DNA of 42,857 nt. It comes from Clostridiales bacterium. Its GTDB lineage: Bacteria > Bacillota > Clostridia > Saccharofermentanales > Saccharofermentanaceae. This document shows, piece after piece, positions 22,752 through 31,789 of the stretch. The stretch lies in assembly GCA_017527865.1 (NCBI GenBank), contig JAFXPN010000017.1, forward strand, positions 1-42,857. The letters run 5' to 3'. Position 1 is the first letter of the stretch. The number at the start of each line of letters is the position of its first letter. The notes beneath the pieces are model-generated. The model did no database searches, had not been told where the DNA came from, and was given only the letters and a program-made list of their open reading frames with translations. Made by a program: the position numbers and the translations under genes.

Positions 22752-24464
22752 ATGTCCGTCGATAATAAACCTGCAGTAAGTCTGCTCTTCCGCGGTGAAG
22801 AACCCGCATATAAGACCTTAAGCGATACCACGGTCCACGACCTCGGGATCGACACAATAACGACACAGATAACATCGGACGCCAAGGAACAGCAAATGAT
22901 CATCCGCGTCCTGTCCAGGATGACTTCTGACCCTCAGACCGCGGAATACAGACAGGATATTTTCGATGATGTATATAATCTCCCGGATATGCGGGCGAAG
23001 CTTCTCGACCTGATGAATCAGATAGACTACCTCAAGGACTACGGCACATGGCGCAAGAATGCAGAGGAGAAGCCGGGGCTTTGGGACCTGATGCACAGGC
23101 TCGACGAATTAAAGACATTCATCACCTGCGTCGAATCGCTCCACGACTGCCTGTCCGATCCAGGTATCAAGTCTCAGGGACTGAAGGATCTTCTGAGCTA
23201 CATCGATACACTCTACACCGACGCGAACTTCGCCCAAATGAAGAAGGACATAGAGAACATAAGCGTCGATGCAAATTCGATACAGAGTGTCACGATCGGA
23301 ATCAATGTCAATTCCAGATTCGAAGCAGAGAGCTTAGGTCTTATCTCGGTCAATGCGAAATCATTTAAGAAGTCCGGCATCGTGGGCTCATTCGCGGATG
23401 CGGTAGCATCGAAGGATAAGCTTAACAAAGACACTGACTGGAACAAAGAGATGCGGTATGAACCTGCCGACACGCCCGGCGCGGAAGGCGCACTGGATAA
23501 GATCAACGCGACCTTGACCGAAGGGATCAATTACTCAAGCGTCATCGGCAACAAATCCACGCTGGCCAAGATCCCCGACGGCGACGGAACTTCGAGCTCC
23601 ACGTTCTATCTGTCGAACATCGCTTCGAAGATGATGAGCCACCTCGTAAAGAAACTGCGGTCGGTCCTTTCCGCTTACTCGGACATATCGATCGTCACGA
23701 TAAGCAAGCTCATCCCCGAGCTTACGTACTATATCAATTTTGCTGAGTTTATCGCGGCGGCAAAGAAAAAGGGCATGCACTTTAGCAAGCCTCAGCCCCT
23801 CCCTTGCGAAAAGAATATATCCGCAATGAACGCCAAAGGCTTCTATAACCTGAAGCTCGCGTCCTCCCTTCAAAGTTCGGACGAAGTCGTAGACAACGAT
23901 CTTGTCTATGACGACAGCCACGTGATCTACCTTCTCACCGGAGCCAACAGAGGCGGCAAGACCACGCTCACGCAGGCAGTCGGACTTCTCTATGCTCTTG
24001 CGCAGGGCGGCATCTATGTCCCTGCCGATTCATTCGAATACACGCCTGCGGACATGATCTTCACGCACTTCCCTGCCGACGAGGACAAGACGATGGACCT
24101 GGGCCGTCTCGGCGAGGAGTGCGTGCGCTTCAGGGAGATCTTCGACCGGGCAACTTCGCAGAGTCTGGTACTCCTTAACGAGAGCTTCTCGACCACTTCT
24201 TTCGAAGAAGGTTACTATATCGCGGTCGATGCCGTGAAGGCCCTGAGGCTTAAAGGCTGCCGTACCATCTACAACACTCATATGCATAAACTCGCACAGA
24301 ACGCCGGGGAATTGAATGTCTCTTCCCTCGTCATGGCGAGTGAGGAAGGAAAACGTTCCTACAAGGCAGTCGAGAAAGCGCCTGAGGGTTCGTCCTACGC
24401 GCGCGATATCGCGGCCAAGTACGGCGTGACTTACGAGATGCTTACGGGAGAACAGGAAACCTGA
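22752..24464 (+). CDS. MutS-related ATPase (MutS core and ATPase domains only)
   Basis: 570 residues. The N-terminal 350 residues are helical, like the MutS lever/clamp region, with no mismatch-recognition domain. The ATPase follows: Walker A LLTGANRGGKTTLTQ (Lys403), a D-loop region TMDLGRLGEECVRFREIF, and Walker B-like LVLLNESFSTTSFEEG (472-487), then IYNTHMHKLA as the His switch. MutS has LLDE at Walker B; here it reads LLNE, keeping the Glu but not the Asp. No Smr domain. Such MutS-like proteins are thought to act on DNA or RNA structures other than mismatches. The site CCGAGG precedes the ATG. Converges on the HAD gene. Confidence 0.85.
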   Translation: MSVDNKPAVSLLFRGEEPAYKTLSDTTVHDLGIDTITTQITSDAKEQQMIIRVLSRMTSDPQTAEYRQDIFDDVYNLPDMRAKLLDLMNQIDYLKDYGTWRKNAEEKPGLWDLMHRLDELKTFITCVESLHDCLSDPGIKSQGLKDLLSYIDTLYTDANFAQMKKDIENISVDANSIQSVTIGINVNSRFEAESLGLISVNAKSFKKSGIVGSFADAVASKDKLNKDTDWNKEMRYEPADTPGAEGALDKINATLTEGINYSSVIGNKSTLAKIPDGDGTSSSTFYLSNIASKMMSHLVKKLRSVLSAYSDISIVTISKLIPELTYYINFAEFIAAAKKKGMHFSKPQPLPCEKNISAMNAKGFYNLKLASSLQSSDEVVDNDLVYDDSHVIYLLTGANRGGKTTLTQAVGLLYALAQGGIYVPADSFEYTPADMIFTHFPADEDKTMDLGRLGEECVRFREIFDRATSQSLVLLNESFSTTSFEEGYYIAVDAVKALRLKGCRTIYNTHMHKLAQNAGELNVSSLVMASEEGKRSYKAVEKAPEGSSYARDIAAKYGVTYEMLTGEQET

Positions 24465-24507
24465 TCCGGTTGGCGTATAGCAATCCCCCAAAAGCTGTCA
24501 GGAACCC

Positions 24508-25158
24508 TTAAGACGGATCAACGAGCTCCCACAGCGAGTCTATTATCAGCGAATCTGCGGGGGCCTCTTTCATTACCGCTTCCCTGTCCATCTGCGACCA
24601 GGACACCAGAGCAAATGCGGCGCCTGCATTCTTCGCGCATTTCGCATCCGGGACCGCATCACCGACATAGATCACACGGCTCATATCAGTGAACCCGAGT
24701 TTATGCGCCGCGTACAGCAAAGGCTCCGCTTCAGGCTTATGGATCACCGTGTCGTCCTTAAAGACGCCCACGTCGAAGAAGTGTTCAAGCCCTTTGCGCT
24801 CTAAGGTGACGATCGCGGATTCATAACGTTTGCTCGAGACCGTGCCCTGCGGGATGCCGAGAGCCTTTATCCTGTTAAGGTCCTCCATGACGCCCGGGAA
24901 CATGGGGATAACGTCGCTGTCGAGCAGGAACCTGTTGTGGACAAGATATGCATCGAGAAGCCTCTTAGAAGTCTCCTCATCATGCATTGAGAAGGTATCG
25001 GCAAGCGGCCTTCCGATATAGCTCATCAGATCCTCATCCGTGCGCTCACAAGTGCCGAAGACCTCGATATATGCGTGCCTGAACGACTCCATTATCATGG
25101 GTATCGAGTCCCACAAGGTTCCGTCAAGGTCATAAAGGATCAGATCATACTTATTCAT
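24508..25158 (-). CDS. HAD-superfamily phosphatase (PGP/beta-PGM-like)
   Basis: 216 residues with all HAD motifs: LYDLDGTLWDS (Asp nucleophile and acid/base Asp), TVSSKRYESAI (motif II Ser), HKPEAEPLLYAA (motif III Lys) and VIYVGDAVPDAKCAKNAG (motif IV). A four-helix C1 cap lies between residues 15 and 85. Likely a small phosphomonoesterase for sugar phosphates or phosphoglycolate; the substrate is unclear. No ribosome binding site at workable spacing; GATAAT at 25165-25170 ends 6 bases before the ATG, so the mRNA may be leaderless. Confidence 0.88.
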   Translation of the reverse strand: MNKYDLILYDLDGTLWDSIPMIMESFRHAYIEVFGTCERTDEDLMSYIGRPLADTFSMHDEETSKRLLDAYLVHNRFLLDSDVIPMFPGVMEDLNRIKALGIPQGTVSSKRYESAIVTLERKGLEHFFDVGVFKDDTVIHKPEAEPLLYAAHKLGFTDMSRVIYVGDAVPDAKCAKNAGAAFALVSWSQMDREAVMKEAPADSLIIDSLWELVDPS

Positions 25159-25164
25159 GCACCT

Positions 25165-25170
25165 ATTATC
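25165..25170 (-). promoter_or_regulatory. -10 element placing +1 at the HAD gene ATG
   Basis: Minus-strand GATAAT followed by AGGTGC and ATG. The AGGTG is only one base from the ATG, too close to act as a Shine-Dalgarno. Confidence 0.4.
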
Positions 25171-25307
25171 TCATAATCTCCTGTCTGATATACTTTAATA
25201 AATCTGAAGATCCGGGGATGGATTCGTTATGTACAGGAAAACGGCTTATACACGGATGTCTTGTCTGCCGTGGGCACATTCCATTTTGACCGGTAAGGGA
25301 GAGCGAT

Positions 25308-26198
25308 ATGATCTACGACAAAGTACAGCACTTCGATCTGGTGTTCAGCGAATATCAGGAAGTCGGATCCAATAACATCGATTTTACCCGCGAGTATATG
25401 CAGAGGGTCAACCAACAGCTGCGCGAGGCGAACAACGGCAAGCCGGTTATCAGAGCAAACAACTTGAAGGAGTTCGGGATAGGCGTGCTCGGTTTCATCG
25501 CCTCATTGATACTTGCATTTGTCCTTACCATCGTACTGCCGTGCGGAAAACATCTCGTTTTCCATATGGGAGCAGCATTCCTGTGCGGCTTCATCGGGTT
25601 CGTTAAAATAAAAGGCAGTAACTCTTACAACAAGATAGACTTCTGCAAGGATAAAAACGCAGAGATTATCGCAGGATCCTTACTGATCGCGGAAGCTGCC
25701 GCGATACTGATCATGTGGTTCAATCTTCCTTTCGCGACGGATTGGGAGTGCTCTTATTTCATGGCGGGTGTCTTCCTTATCGTCATGGGGGTTTACAATG
25801 CAACGGGGCTTATCATGCACCTTACAAGAGGCATCAGGATATACACCGAGAAGGTCGAGGCCGAATGCATCGGCTATGTAAGGAAAAGAAAAGTATCCTC
25901 GGATTCATACAACCACACGCATATCAGATGGTACCACTCGCCCGTATTCAGATACTTCACAGACGGACATGAGATGACCGCTTTCTACGATACACTTTCC
26001 CGCGGCATAGATTCCAATGTCGCCAAAGGTCCCGTCACCATCAGCATCAACAGGAACGATCCGGGGGCGGTAATGAATCCGTCCACAAGAGGAATGATCG
26101 GCTCGCTGATCATCATCGCAGCACTTCTACTCATCGGGATATTCTTCGTATACGCAGTACTTCACGGAGGCGTACGCGGCTCTAGTATAGGAATCTGA
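25308..26198 (+). CDS. Membrane protein with DUF3592-like segment
   Basis: 296 residues. After about 55 soluble residues come four helices (about 57-80, 86-102, 122-142, 150-172). Then a cytoplasmic or surface beta-rich part, VEAECIGYVRKRKVSSDSYNHTHIRWYHSPVFRYFTDGHE ... GPVTISINRNDPGAVM, reads like DUF3592 domains (compare the gene at 35829), and a last helix follows (about 266-290). GGGAGAG lies before the ATG. Its stop codon abuts the stop of the convergent SGNH lipoprotein gene with no base between (TGATCA). Function unknown. Confidence 0.72.
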   Translation: MIYDKVQHFDLVFSEYQEVGSNNIDFTREYMQRVNQQLREANNGKPVIRANNLKEFGIGVLGFIASLILAFVLTIVLPCGKHLVFHMGAAFLCGFIGFVKIKGSNSYNKIDFCKDKNAEIIAGSLLIAEAAAILIMWFNLPFATDWECSYFMAGVFLIVMGVYNATGLIMHLTRGIRIYTEKVEAECIGYVRKRKVSSDSYNHTHIRWYHSPVFRYFTDGHEMTAFYDTLSRGIDSNVAKGPVTISINRNDPGAVMNPSTRGMIGSLIIIAALLLIGIFFVYAVLHGGVRGSSIGI

Positions 26199-26948
26199 TC
26201 AGGATGCCGGACGCAGTACGGCGTAACTGTAAAGGTTAACTCCCTGAGGCGTATCGGGATGATAATCATTCCACATATAGACTGACACATCGACGTCTTC
26301 GAGAACATCCAATATCGTGCTGCCCGGGTCGATGCATATGCGTTCTTCCCCGTCACACCACGCGTACAGCGCATCTGTGAATTCGTCGCGTGTCGCGTAA
26401 GCTTCATCCGGGAAATTAAGGAACGGCCAGGGCGCTATGAAATACATTTTCGCGCCGGGAGACAACGTTCTTAACATACCGGCAAGGATGTCGAGGTTAG
26501 AGATGAATTCATCTGAAGACGCAGCACCGAGCGGCTGATCGATATAAAGGACATCGTTGATCCCGATAGCTATAACATAAACATCCGCACAGGGTATCAT
26601 GCCGTCAAGCTGCGTTAAGTGAACCGACGTCCATCCGGGCTCGGAAACATTCGTGATCTCACCCTGAATGAAACCTTCAAGCGGCTGATACCACGGTATG
26701 CCGTCAGTTGCAGTCCCCGCCGTAATGCTGTCGCCGATAAAGCAGAACGACTTACCGCTCTGCATATCTTCGAAAAGCTCATTGCGGTTCACTTCCGGCG
26801 CTTCTGCCTCTGTTTCCGTCACGGTCGCTGTCTCCGCAGTCTCCGCAGACTGCGCAGTCTCCTCTGCAGCTATCACGGAAGGCTCGCCCGAGCAGGCCGT
26901 AAACATCAAAGATACACATAACAATGAAGCTAATACTGTCTTCTTCAT
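26199..26948 (-). CDS. SGNH/GDSL-type lipoprotein
   Basis: 249 residues. Lipoprotein signal ending FTAC, an Ala/Glu/Thr-rich linker (about 25-55), then an SGNH domain: CFIGDSITAGTATDG (Ser nucleophile), IAIGINDVLYI (Asn block), KMYFIAPWPF and WNDYHPDTPQG (Asp-x-x-His-like block V reading DYHPD). Likely an extracellular esterase. GGAG precedes the ATG, inside the end of the upstream EAL gene, whose stop is only 4 bases away, so the two are co-transcribed. Confidence 0.83.
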   Translation of the reverse strand: MKKTVLASLLCVSLMFTACSGEPSVIAAEETAQSAETAETATVTETEAEAPEVNRNELFEDMQSGKSFCFIGDSITAGTATDGIPWYQPLEGFIQGEITNVSEPGWTSVHLTQLDGMIPCADVYVIAIGINDVLYIDQPLGAASSDEFISNLDILAGMLRTLSPGAKMYFIAPWPFLNFPDEAYATRDEFTDALYAWCDGEERICIDPGSTILDVLEDVDVSVYMWNDYHPDTPQGVNLYSYAVLRPAS

Positions 26949-26952
26949 ACGA

Positions 26953-28953
26953 TCACTCCGCGCCCTTCATTCTGGCTTCGTATTCATCGCCCGGCATCGG
27001 TTTGGCGTAGTAATAACCCTGGATCATGTCGCAGCCTTCCTCGGCCAGGAAATCCACCTGTTCTTTCTGCTCTATGCCTTCGGCAACAGTCCTCATGTTA
27101 AGGTTCTTGGCGAGCCTTATCGCCTCCGATACCACGATCTGACCGCGGTCGGTCCCGTCCTCGTTCGCGGCATTGAAGAATCCGGCATCGAGCTTAAGAA
27201 CATTAAGAGGCAGATCTTTGAGCGAATTCAAAGACGAGTAGCCGGAACCGAAGTCGTCCATCGACACCTCGAACCCGTAATCCTGCAGTTTCTTTATCGT
27301 CATGATCATGGCCTTCTTATCGTCAAAGAAAGCGCTCTCCGTAAGCTCGATCTCAATATACTTGCAGGGACACTCCGCGGCCTTCACGATGGCATACAGC
27401 CGGTCTGCGAGGTCACTGTCCACGAAATGCGCGCGGGAGATATTGACCGACACGGGGACACACGGCAATCCCATATCAAGCCACCTCTTCTGATCGCGCG
27501 CGACATGCGCGAGCATATAGTCGTCGATCTTCTTGATAAAACCGTTGTTCTCGAATATATCGATGAACTTGCCCGGCCCCACGAACCCGAGCTCAGGCGA
27601 ATCCCATCTGATCAGAGCTTCGGCGCCCTTCAGACCGTCCGTGCGCGGATCGTACTTGGGCTGGTAATAGACCTTGAACTCCTCGTTCTCCACAGCCTTG
27701 TTCTGAAGTTCCTGCACACGGTCTATCCACTTCTGCTTCTCTACAAGCTCCTCATCAAAGAGAGCGATCCCTGATTCATCTCCGTTGCTCTCGAGCGTCA
27801 TTCTCGCGGCGCTTGCAAGATTGTATTCTTCGTCAAGGTCAGCGTCTTTGTTGCGGATGGTCTTAGGGCTCATATCGCCCGCATCGCCGATCAGGCATAC
27901 GCCTGCCTGGAAGGCAAACTTGTGGTTGGTGTCGATGTTCTCAAGCCGGCCGATCATTGCGTTGAGTCTGTCCTTAAGCTGTTCCCTGTTCTCATACCTG
28001 ATGAGCATCGGGAAGTTCGCGGCAGTGCTGTGAGCGGCGATCTCGTCTTTGGTGAGAGTCGCTGAGATCGTATCGTACACGCGCCGCAGCATCTCGTCTC
28101 CCTCTTGCAGGGAGTGGCACATGACGAAGTTCCTGTACTTAACGAACATCAGGCTGACCACGGCATAACGGTACTCGCGCGCACGGCGCAGGCTCAGGAT
28201 CTTCCTGCCTCTGGTGAGGAACCATAACCAGTTATGGTTATAAGATATGGGATCCTCGAATAACATTTTCGCTAATCTGTTTTCACGGATTGCGCTGCTC
28301 ACGAACCTCGTGTGCAGGTTCACAACGATGATAATGAAGACTATCAGGTTAAATAACAATACAGCGATAAAGGCTGCGGCATCCGTTAAGGTAATGTCGA
28401 GATTAGTCTTGATGCAGATCGTGCCGCCGTCATCAAGTTCCGTCGAGAGCCATAACGGCATATTAAAAACGCCGTTATCGTCAATCAGGTTTTCAAGTTC
28501 ACGGAGACTGTAGAACCGGAGGGATTTCAGCGTCAGCATACCGGTAGAGTCAAATTCCAGGAACCGGTCATCCTCATCTGCGCAGGCATATACTCCCGTA
28601 TCGTTCCATTCGAGGTCACGGGTCTTGAACAGCACGAGGTCTGTTCCTATATCCTGTATGCTTGTATCCTTGCCGTTCTCCAGGATCTTATTGCCGTCTT
28701 CATCCGTCACGAACATCGTGATCCCGTTGCGTTCAAGCTCGGCAGGTCCGTATTCACGGTACAGATCCACAGTATGCGCGAACTCGTTCACGACAGATTC
28801 CGTCCTTAAGTAGCACACATACCCGATAAACAGAGTTGCGGCAATTATCAGCAGCGCCAGCGTGATCACGGACGTGATCAGATTTCCGATCAGCGGAAAG
28901 ATTATGTGGCGGTGTCTTACATTTACTGCTTTTCTTCTTTTTATTTTGGCCAT
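26953..28953 (-). CDS. Cyclic-di-GMP phosphodiesterase, membrane-bound (degenerate GGDEF plus EAL)
   Basis: 666 residues. Helix 1 (about 18-48), an extracytoplasmic sensor domain (about 49-190), helix 2 (about 192-213), a degenerate GGDEF-like domain (about 230-390) where the signature is missing (HSTAANFPMLIR in its place), then a complete EAL domain (about 416-660): GAEALIRWDSP, PVSVNISRAHF, IEIELTESAFF, SMDDFGSGYSSL, NVLKLDAGFF, TVAEGIEQKEQ and IQGYYYAKPMP. All metal and catalytic residues of active EAL enzymes appear present, so it should hydrolyse c-di-GMP. AGGAAG lies before the ATG. A 21-codon CxxC ORF precedes it by 16 bases and an SGNH lipoprotein follows, suggesting an envelope-linked signalling unit. 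Confidence 0.93.
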   Translation of the reverse strand: MAKIKRRKAVNVRHRHIIFPLIGNLITSVITLALLIIAATLFIGYVCYLRTESVVNEFAHTVDLYREYGPAELERNGITMFVTDEDGNKILENGKDTSIQDIGTDLVLFKTRDLEWNDTGVYACADEDDRFLEFDSTGMLTLKSLRFYSLRELENLIDDNGVFNMPLWLSTELDDGGTICIKTNLDITLTDAAAFIAVLLFNLIVFIIIVVNLHTRFVSSAIRENRLAKMLFEDPISYNHNWLWFLTRGRKILSLRRAREYRYAVVSLMFVKYRNFVMCHSLQEGDEMLRRVYDTISATLTKDEIAAHSTAANFPMLIRYENREQLKDRLNAMIGRLENIDTNHKFAFQAGVCLIGDAGDMSPKTIRNKDADLDEEYNLASAARMTLESNGDESGIALFDEELVEKQKWIDRVQELQNKAVENEEFKVYYQPKYDPRTDGLKGAEALIRWDSPELGFVGPGKFIDIFENNGFIKKIDDYMLAHVARDQKRWLDMGLPCVPVSVNISRAHFVDSDLADRLYAIVKAAECPCKYIEIELTESAFFDDKKAMIMTIKKLQDYGFEVSMDDFGSGYSSLNSLKDLPLNVLKLDAGFFNAANEDGTDRGQIVVSEAIRLAKNLNMRTVAEGIEQKEQVDFLAEEGCDMIQGYYYAKPMPGDEYEARMKGAE

Positions 28954-28969
28954 TAGACTGGTCTTCCTT

Positions 28970-29035
28970 TTAGCTGTCGGAATCGTTCCTGAGTATGCCC
29001 GTACAGTTCGGACACGTAAGATTGACTAACTTCAT
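28970..29035 (-). CDS. 21-residue CxxC microprotein or truncated zinc-ribbon ORF
   Basis: A short ORF behind GGGAGG (8 bases of spacing, as good as any in the window). It begins MKLVNLTCPNCTGIL and ends after six more residues (RNDSDS). The start reads like the first half of a four-Cys zinc ribbon, but the second Cys pair is missing. The stop lies 16 bases before the EAL gene, so translation would be coupled or at least co-transcribed. Either a genuine microprotein (metal binding by dimerisation is possible), a regulatory leader peptide, or a truncated ribbon gene. No homology search was possible. Confidence 0.5.
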   Translation of the reverse strand: MKLVNLTCPNCTGILRNDSDS

Positions 29036-29060
29036 GGCTTTATCCTCCCTTAACAATGCG

Positions 29061-29066
29061 ATTATA
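29061..29066 (-). promoter_or_regulatory. -10 element of the CxxC ORF-EAL unit
   Basis: Minus-strand TATAAT about 25 bases before the short ORF, with a weak -35. Divergent from the DinB-like gene promoter at 29103. Confidence 0.45.
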
Positions 29067-29102
29067 TCAAAAAAACTTCACATATGAGAACGGCGGGAGG
29101 TA

Positions 29103-29108
29103 TATAAT
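29103..29108 (+). promoter_or_regulatory. -10 element of the DinB-like gene
   Basis: TATAAT with TTCACA upstream (about 18-20 bases). It lies 33 bases before the ATG at 29141, which has GGGAGG. Confidence 0.45.
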
Positions 29109-29140
29109 CGCTTATATACTTCTTTTCCGGGAGGCACTGT

Positions 29141-29665
29141 ATGAACGAGCTGTGCATGATAATCAAAGACATGGTCATCCCCAACTTCATGAACATAAGG
29201 ACATCCATCCGTACATATGACAGAGATGCGCTGTGCTGCGGCGCCCCGTGCTGGAGATGGGCATATCACGCGGTCCATTCAGCGGACAAGTGGTTCATCA
29301 ACCCGTGTGTTTACGAGGAGCCCTCATTCCACAAGGAAGGACTCGACAATCCGGACAAGCCCTGTGATGTGGTGCTTTCCGACGAGCAGCTTCTGGAATA
29401 CCTCGACAGTGTCGAGAAGAAGACTTTGGATTATCTTGATTCATTGACTGATGAAATGCTTTATGAATGTCCCGAGAACTGCGAACACACGAGAATGGAA
29501 CTCGTTCTTCGCCAGTTCAGGCATATATCCTTTCACACGGGAATGCTCAACGGCCAGACCGCTCTTGCCACAGGTCAGTTCCCGATGTGGGTATCGCAGG
29601 CTGACCAGTATGTCGACGACGGCATCCTCTTCGGCCGCTACCGCAAAGGCCAGGTCACGAAGTAA
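29141..29665 (+). CDS. DinB-like metal-dependent hydrolase fold protein
   Basis: 174 residues. DinB/YfiT-type four-helix bundle: WRWAYHAVHSADKW (first His pair), then MELVLRQFRHISFHTGMLNGQ (second pair) at about residue 126-145. Together these give the three-His metal site of the family. DinB superfamily proteins include thiol-dependent transferases that use bacillithiol or mycothiol, but no function can be set here. Cys-rich N-terminal part (ALCCGAPCW). GGGAGG precedes the ATG. The SAP/DUF6434 gene follows after 7 bases. Confidence 0.82.
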   Translation: MNELCMIIKDMVIPNFMNIRTSIRTYDRDALCCGAPCWRWAYHAVHSADKWFINPCVYEEPSFHKEGLDNPDKPCDVVLSDEQLLEYLDSVEKKTLDYLDSLTDEMLYECPENCEHTRMELVLRQFRHISFHTGMLNGQTALATGQFPMWVSQADQYVDDGILFGRYRKGQVTK

Positions 29666-29672
29666 GGATTGA

Positions 29673-30269
29673 GTGCGGAACAACATGTCTGAAAGACCGA
29701 AGCTGGATACGGACCTGAGCGGCGCTGCTTTTCGAGAGTGGTACTGGCTTAAGGAGGAACTCGCGGACTTCTGCCGAGGGAACGGGCTCTCATCTGCGGG
29801 AAGCAAGACCGAGCTTGCAGACAGGATCGCGCTCTACCTGGACACGGGAAAAGCAGAGACTCCGCGCATTGCGAGAAAAACGCGCAATAAGCCCGCTGGC
29901 GACATCACGCCCGACACACTGATCGAGGACGGTTTCGTGTGTTCCGAGAAGCACCGGGCGTTCTTCAAGACGCAGCTCGGCGAATCGTTTACTTTCAACG
30001 TCAGGTTCCAAAAGTGGCTGAAGTGCAACGCGGGAAAGACATACGCCGATGCGATAGAAGCATATAAAGAGATCAGGAAGGAAAAAGGCGGCCGGAAGAG
30101 CATCGACAGCCAGTTCGAATACAACACATACATAAGGGATTTCTTCGAGAATAATCCCGGGCGTTCTCTTGATGATGCGATCAGGTGCTGGAAGTACAAG
30201 AAGAGCCGGCCGGGGTCCAACAAGTATGATGATTCCGATGTTGCTGCAGCATTGGGAACCCTTGAATAA
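29673..30269 (+). CDS. SAP-domain protein with DUF6434
   Basis: 198 residues. N-terminal RPKLDTDLSGAAFREWYWLKEELADFC and a SAP-like helix-loop-helix (GLSSAGSKTELADRIALYLDTG), a fold that binds A/T-rich DNA. The second half (TPDTLIEDGFVCSEKHRAFF ... SQFEYNTYIRDFFENNPG ... AIRCWKYKKSRPG) matches DUF6434. Likely a small nucleic-acid-binding protein; its role is unknown. The GTG at 29673 follows AAGGA by four to five bases; the ATG at 29685 is the alternative and starts closer to the conserved part. Converges on the NSS transporter gene. Confidence 0.8.
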   Translation: MRNNMSERPKLDTDLSGAAFREWYWLKEELADFCRGNGLSSAGSKTELADRIALYLDTGKAETPRIARKTRNKPAGDITPDTLIEDGFVCSEKHRAFFKTQLGESFTFNVRFQKWLKCNAGKTYADAIEAYKEIRKEKGGRKSIDSQFEYNTYIRDFFENNPGRSLDDAIRCWKYKKSRPGSNKYDDSDVAAALGTLE

Positions 30270-30277
30270 TAAGCGCA

Positions 30278-31636
30278 TCAGGACAGGCCGCTTATTAGTA
30301 TCACTATTATCAATACAGGAAGAACATATTTAAAGTAAAAGATAAGTTTCCGGCTCATCTTAATCCCCGTACCGGTGTTGGTCTCCTTAAGATAATTCTC
30401 GGCACCCCAGCCGAACTTCGTCGTACAAAACAACACGAAGATAAGAGAGCCGATCGGAAGCAGCAAATTACTTACGAGGAAATCCTCGCTGTCCAGGATG
30501 CTGCGGTCTCCGATAAGATGAACATCCTTAAGCACGTTATAGCCGAGCACACAGGGGATGCCCGTAGCAAGCATGATGAGTCCGTCTATGCTAACTGCCT
30601 TCTTCCTGCTCCAGCCGAAGCTGTCCATTGACACTCCGACTATGTTCTCGAACACTGCGAGCACTGTGGAGAAACTCGCAAAAGTCATGAAAACAAAGAA
30701 CAACGTCCCCCATATCATTCCTCCCGGCATATCGATAAAGACACATGGCAGCGTAATAAAGATCAGCGACGGTCCTTCCGAAGGTTCTATCCCGAACGAG
30801 AAACATGCGGGAAATATGATAAGACCGGATACGATCGCCACCAGCGTATCCAATACGCATATCTGAACGGCCTCCCCGGTAAGAGTATTCTCTTTGGACA
30901 TATAACTTCCGAAAACTTCTATCGAGGCTATACCGAGGCTCAGCGTAAAGAACGCCTGATTCATGGAGGCTGTGATCACATTGAGGAGTCCAGCCTCTCT
31001 GATACTGTTAGGATCCGGCAGCAGGTAGAACTTCAGACCATCCGACGCTTTCTCCAAAGTCAGCCCTTTTACGGCAAGTGTGATTATGAGAAGTACGAGT
31101 CCTGTCATCATAAACTTGTTTACTCTTTCAAGTCCGTTCCTGACGCCGAAGCTTAAGAAGGTAAATCCGGCGATAACCGTTATTGCCATGAAGATCAGCA
31201 TTTCGACAGGATTGGCAAGCATATCCGAGAACACCGCTGTCACTTCAGCCGAAGTCTTATCAACAAAAGCGCCTGTAAGGAACTTCCAGAAGTACGCGAG
31301 CATCCAGCCTGCGACCGTGGTGTAGTACATCATGAGCAAGCAGCATCCCATGATGCAGACCCAGCCGTGCAGGTGCCACTTACTCCCCTTCTTCTCGAGT
31401 GCCTTGTAGCCTTCGACTATCGTCTTCCCGCTCGCACGCCCGATGCTTAACTCCATCGTAAGCACAGGCAGCCCCATTATTACAAGGAAAAGCAGATAAA
31501 ACAGCACGAAAACCGCGCCGCCGTTCTGTCCGGCGATATACGGAAACTTCCAAACATTACCGATACCGACGGCGCACCCTGCGCTTACCAGTATGAATCC
31601 TATTCTCGAGCCAAAACTCTCGCGCTTCTTTTCCAT
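30278..31636 (-). CDS. Neurotransmitter:sodium symporter (NSS/SNF) family transporter
   Basis: 452 residues from ATG 31636 (MEKKRESFGSRIGF, the usual NSS beginning); an ATG at 31660 would add eight residues. About eleven to twelve membrane helices. TM1 reads GFILVSAGCAVGIGNVWKFPYIAGQNGG, the unwound Na+/substrate-binding helix of the LeuT fold. TM6 region SMNQAFFTLSLGIASIEVFGSY and the later FMTFASFSTVLAVFEN are also typical. It would import an amino acid with Na+. Neither start has a clear ribosome binding site. A -10 TATAAT sits at 31691-31696. Confidence 0.92.
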   Translation of the reverse strand: MEKKRESFGSRIGFILVSAGCAVGIGNVWKFPYIAGQNGGAVFVLFYLLFLVIMGLPVLTMELSIGRASGKTIVEGYKALEKKGSKWHLHGWVCIMGCCLLMMYYTTVAGWMLAYFWKFLTGAFVDKTSAEVTAVFSDMLANPVEMLIFMAITVIAGFTFLSFGVRNGLERVNKFMMTGLVLLIITLAVKGLTLEKASDGLKFYLLPDPNSIREAGLLNVITASMNQAFFTLSLGIASIEVFGSYMSKENTLTGEAVQICVLDTLVAIVSGLIIFPACFSFGIEPSEGPSLIFITLPCVFIDMPGGMIWGTLFFVFMTFASFSTVLAVFENIVGVSMDSFGWSRKKAVSIDGLIMLATGIPCVLGYNVLKDVHLIGDRSILDSEDFLVSNLLLPIGSLIFVLFCTTKFGWGAENYLKETNTGTGIKMSRKLIFYFKYVLPVLIIVILISGLS

Positions 31637-31690
31637 CTGTTCCGTTCTTGCGATACACATTGCGTTTTTATCTTTGCGTGTTACGTGATC

Positions 31691-31696
31691 ATTATA
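31691..31696 (-). promoter_or_regulatory. -10 element of the NSS transporter gene
   Basis: Minus-strand TATAAT, 30-55 bases before the two candidate start codons. No convincing -35. Confidence 0.4.
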
Positions 31697-31789
31697 TCAT
31701 CACGATTCTTCTTCTCTATAGATTACCGACACATGATGTGGTTAGCTCCACTGACTTAAAGTGTGACTTCAAGCTGCATTATGTCAGTA

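Noticed and set aside
25220..25415. Small plus-strand ORF before the DUF3592-like membrane gene (ATG near 25229)
   Set aside because: Overlaps the true gene in another frame, composition not protein-like, ribosome binding site poor.
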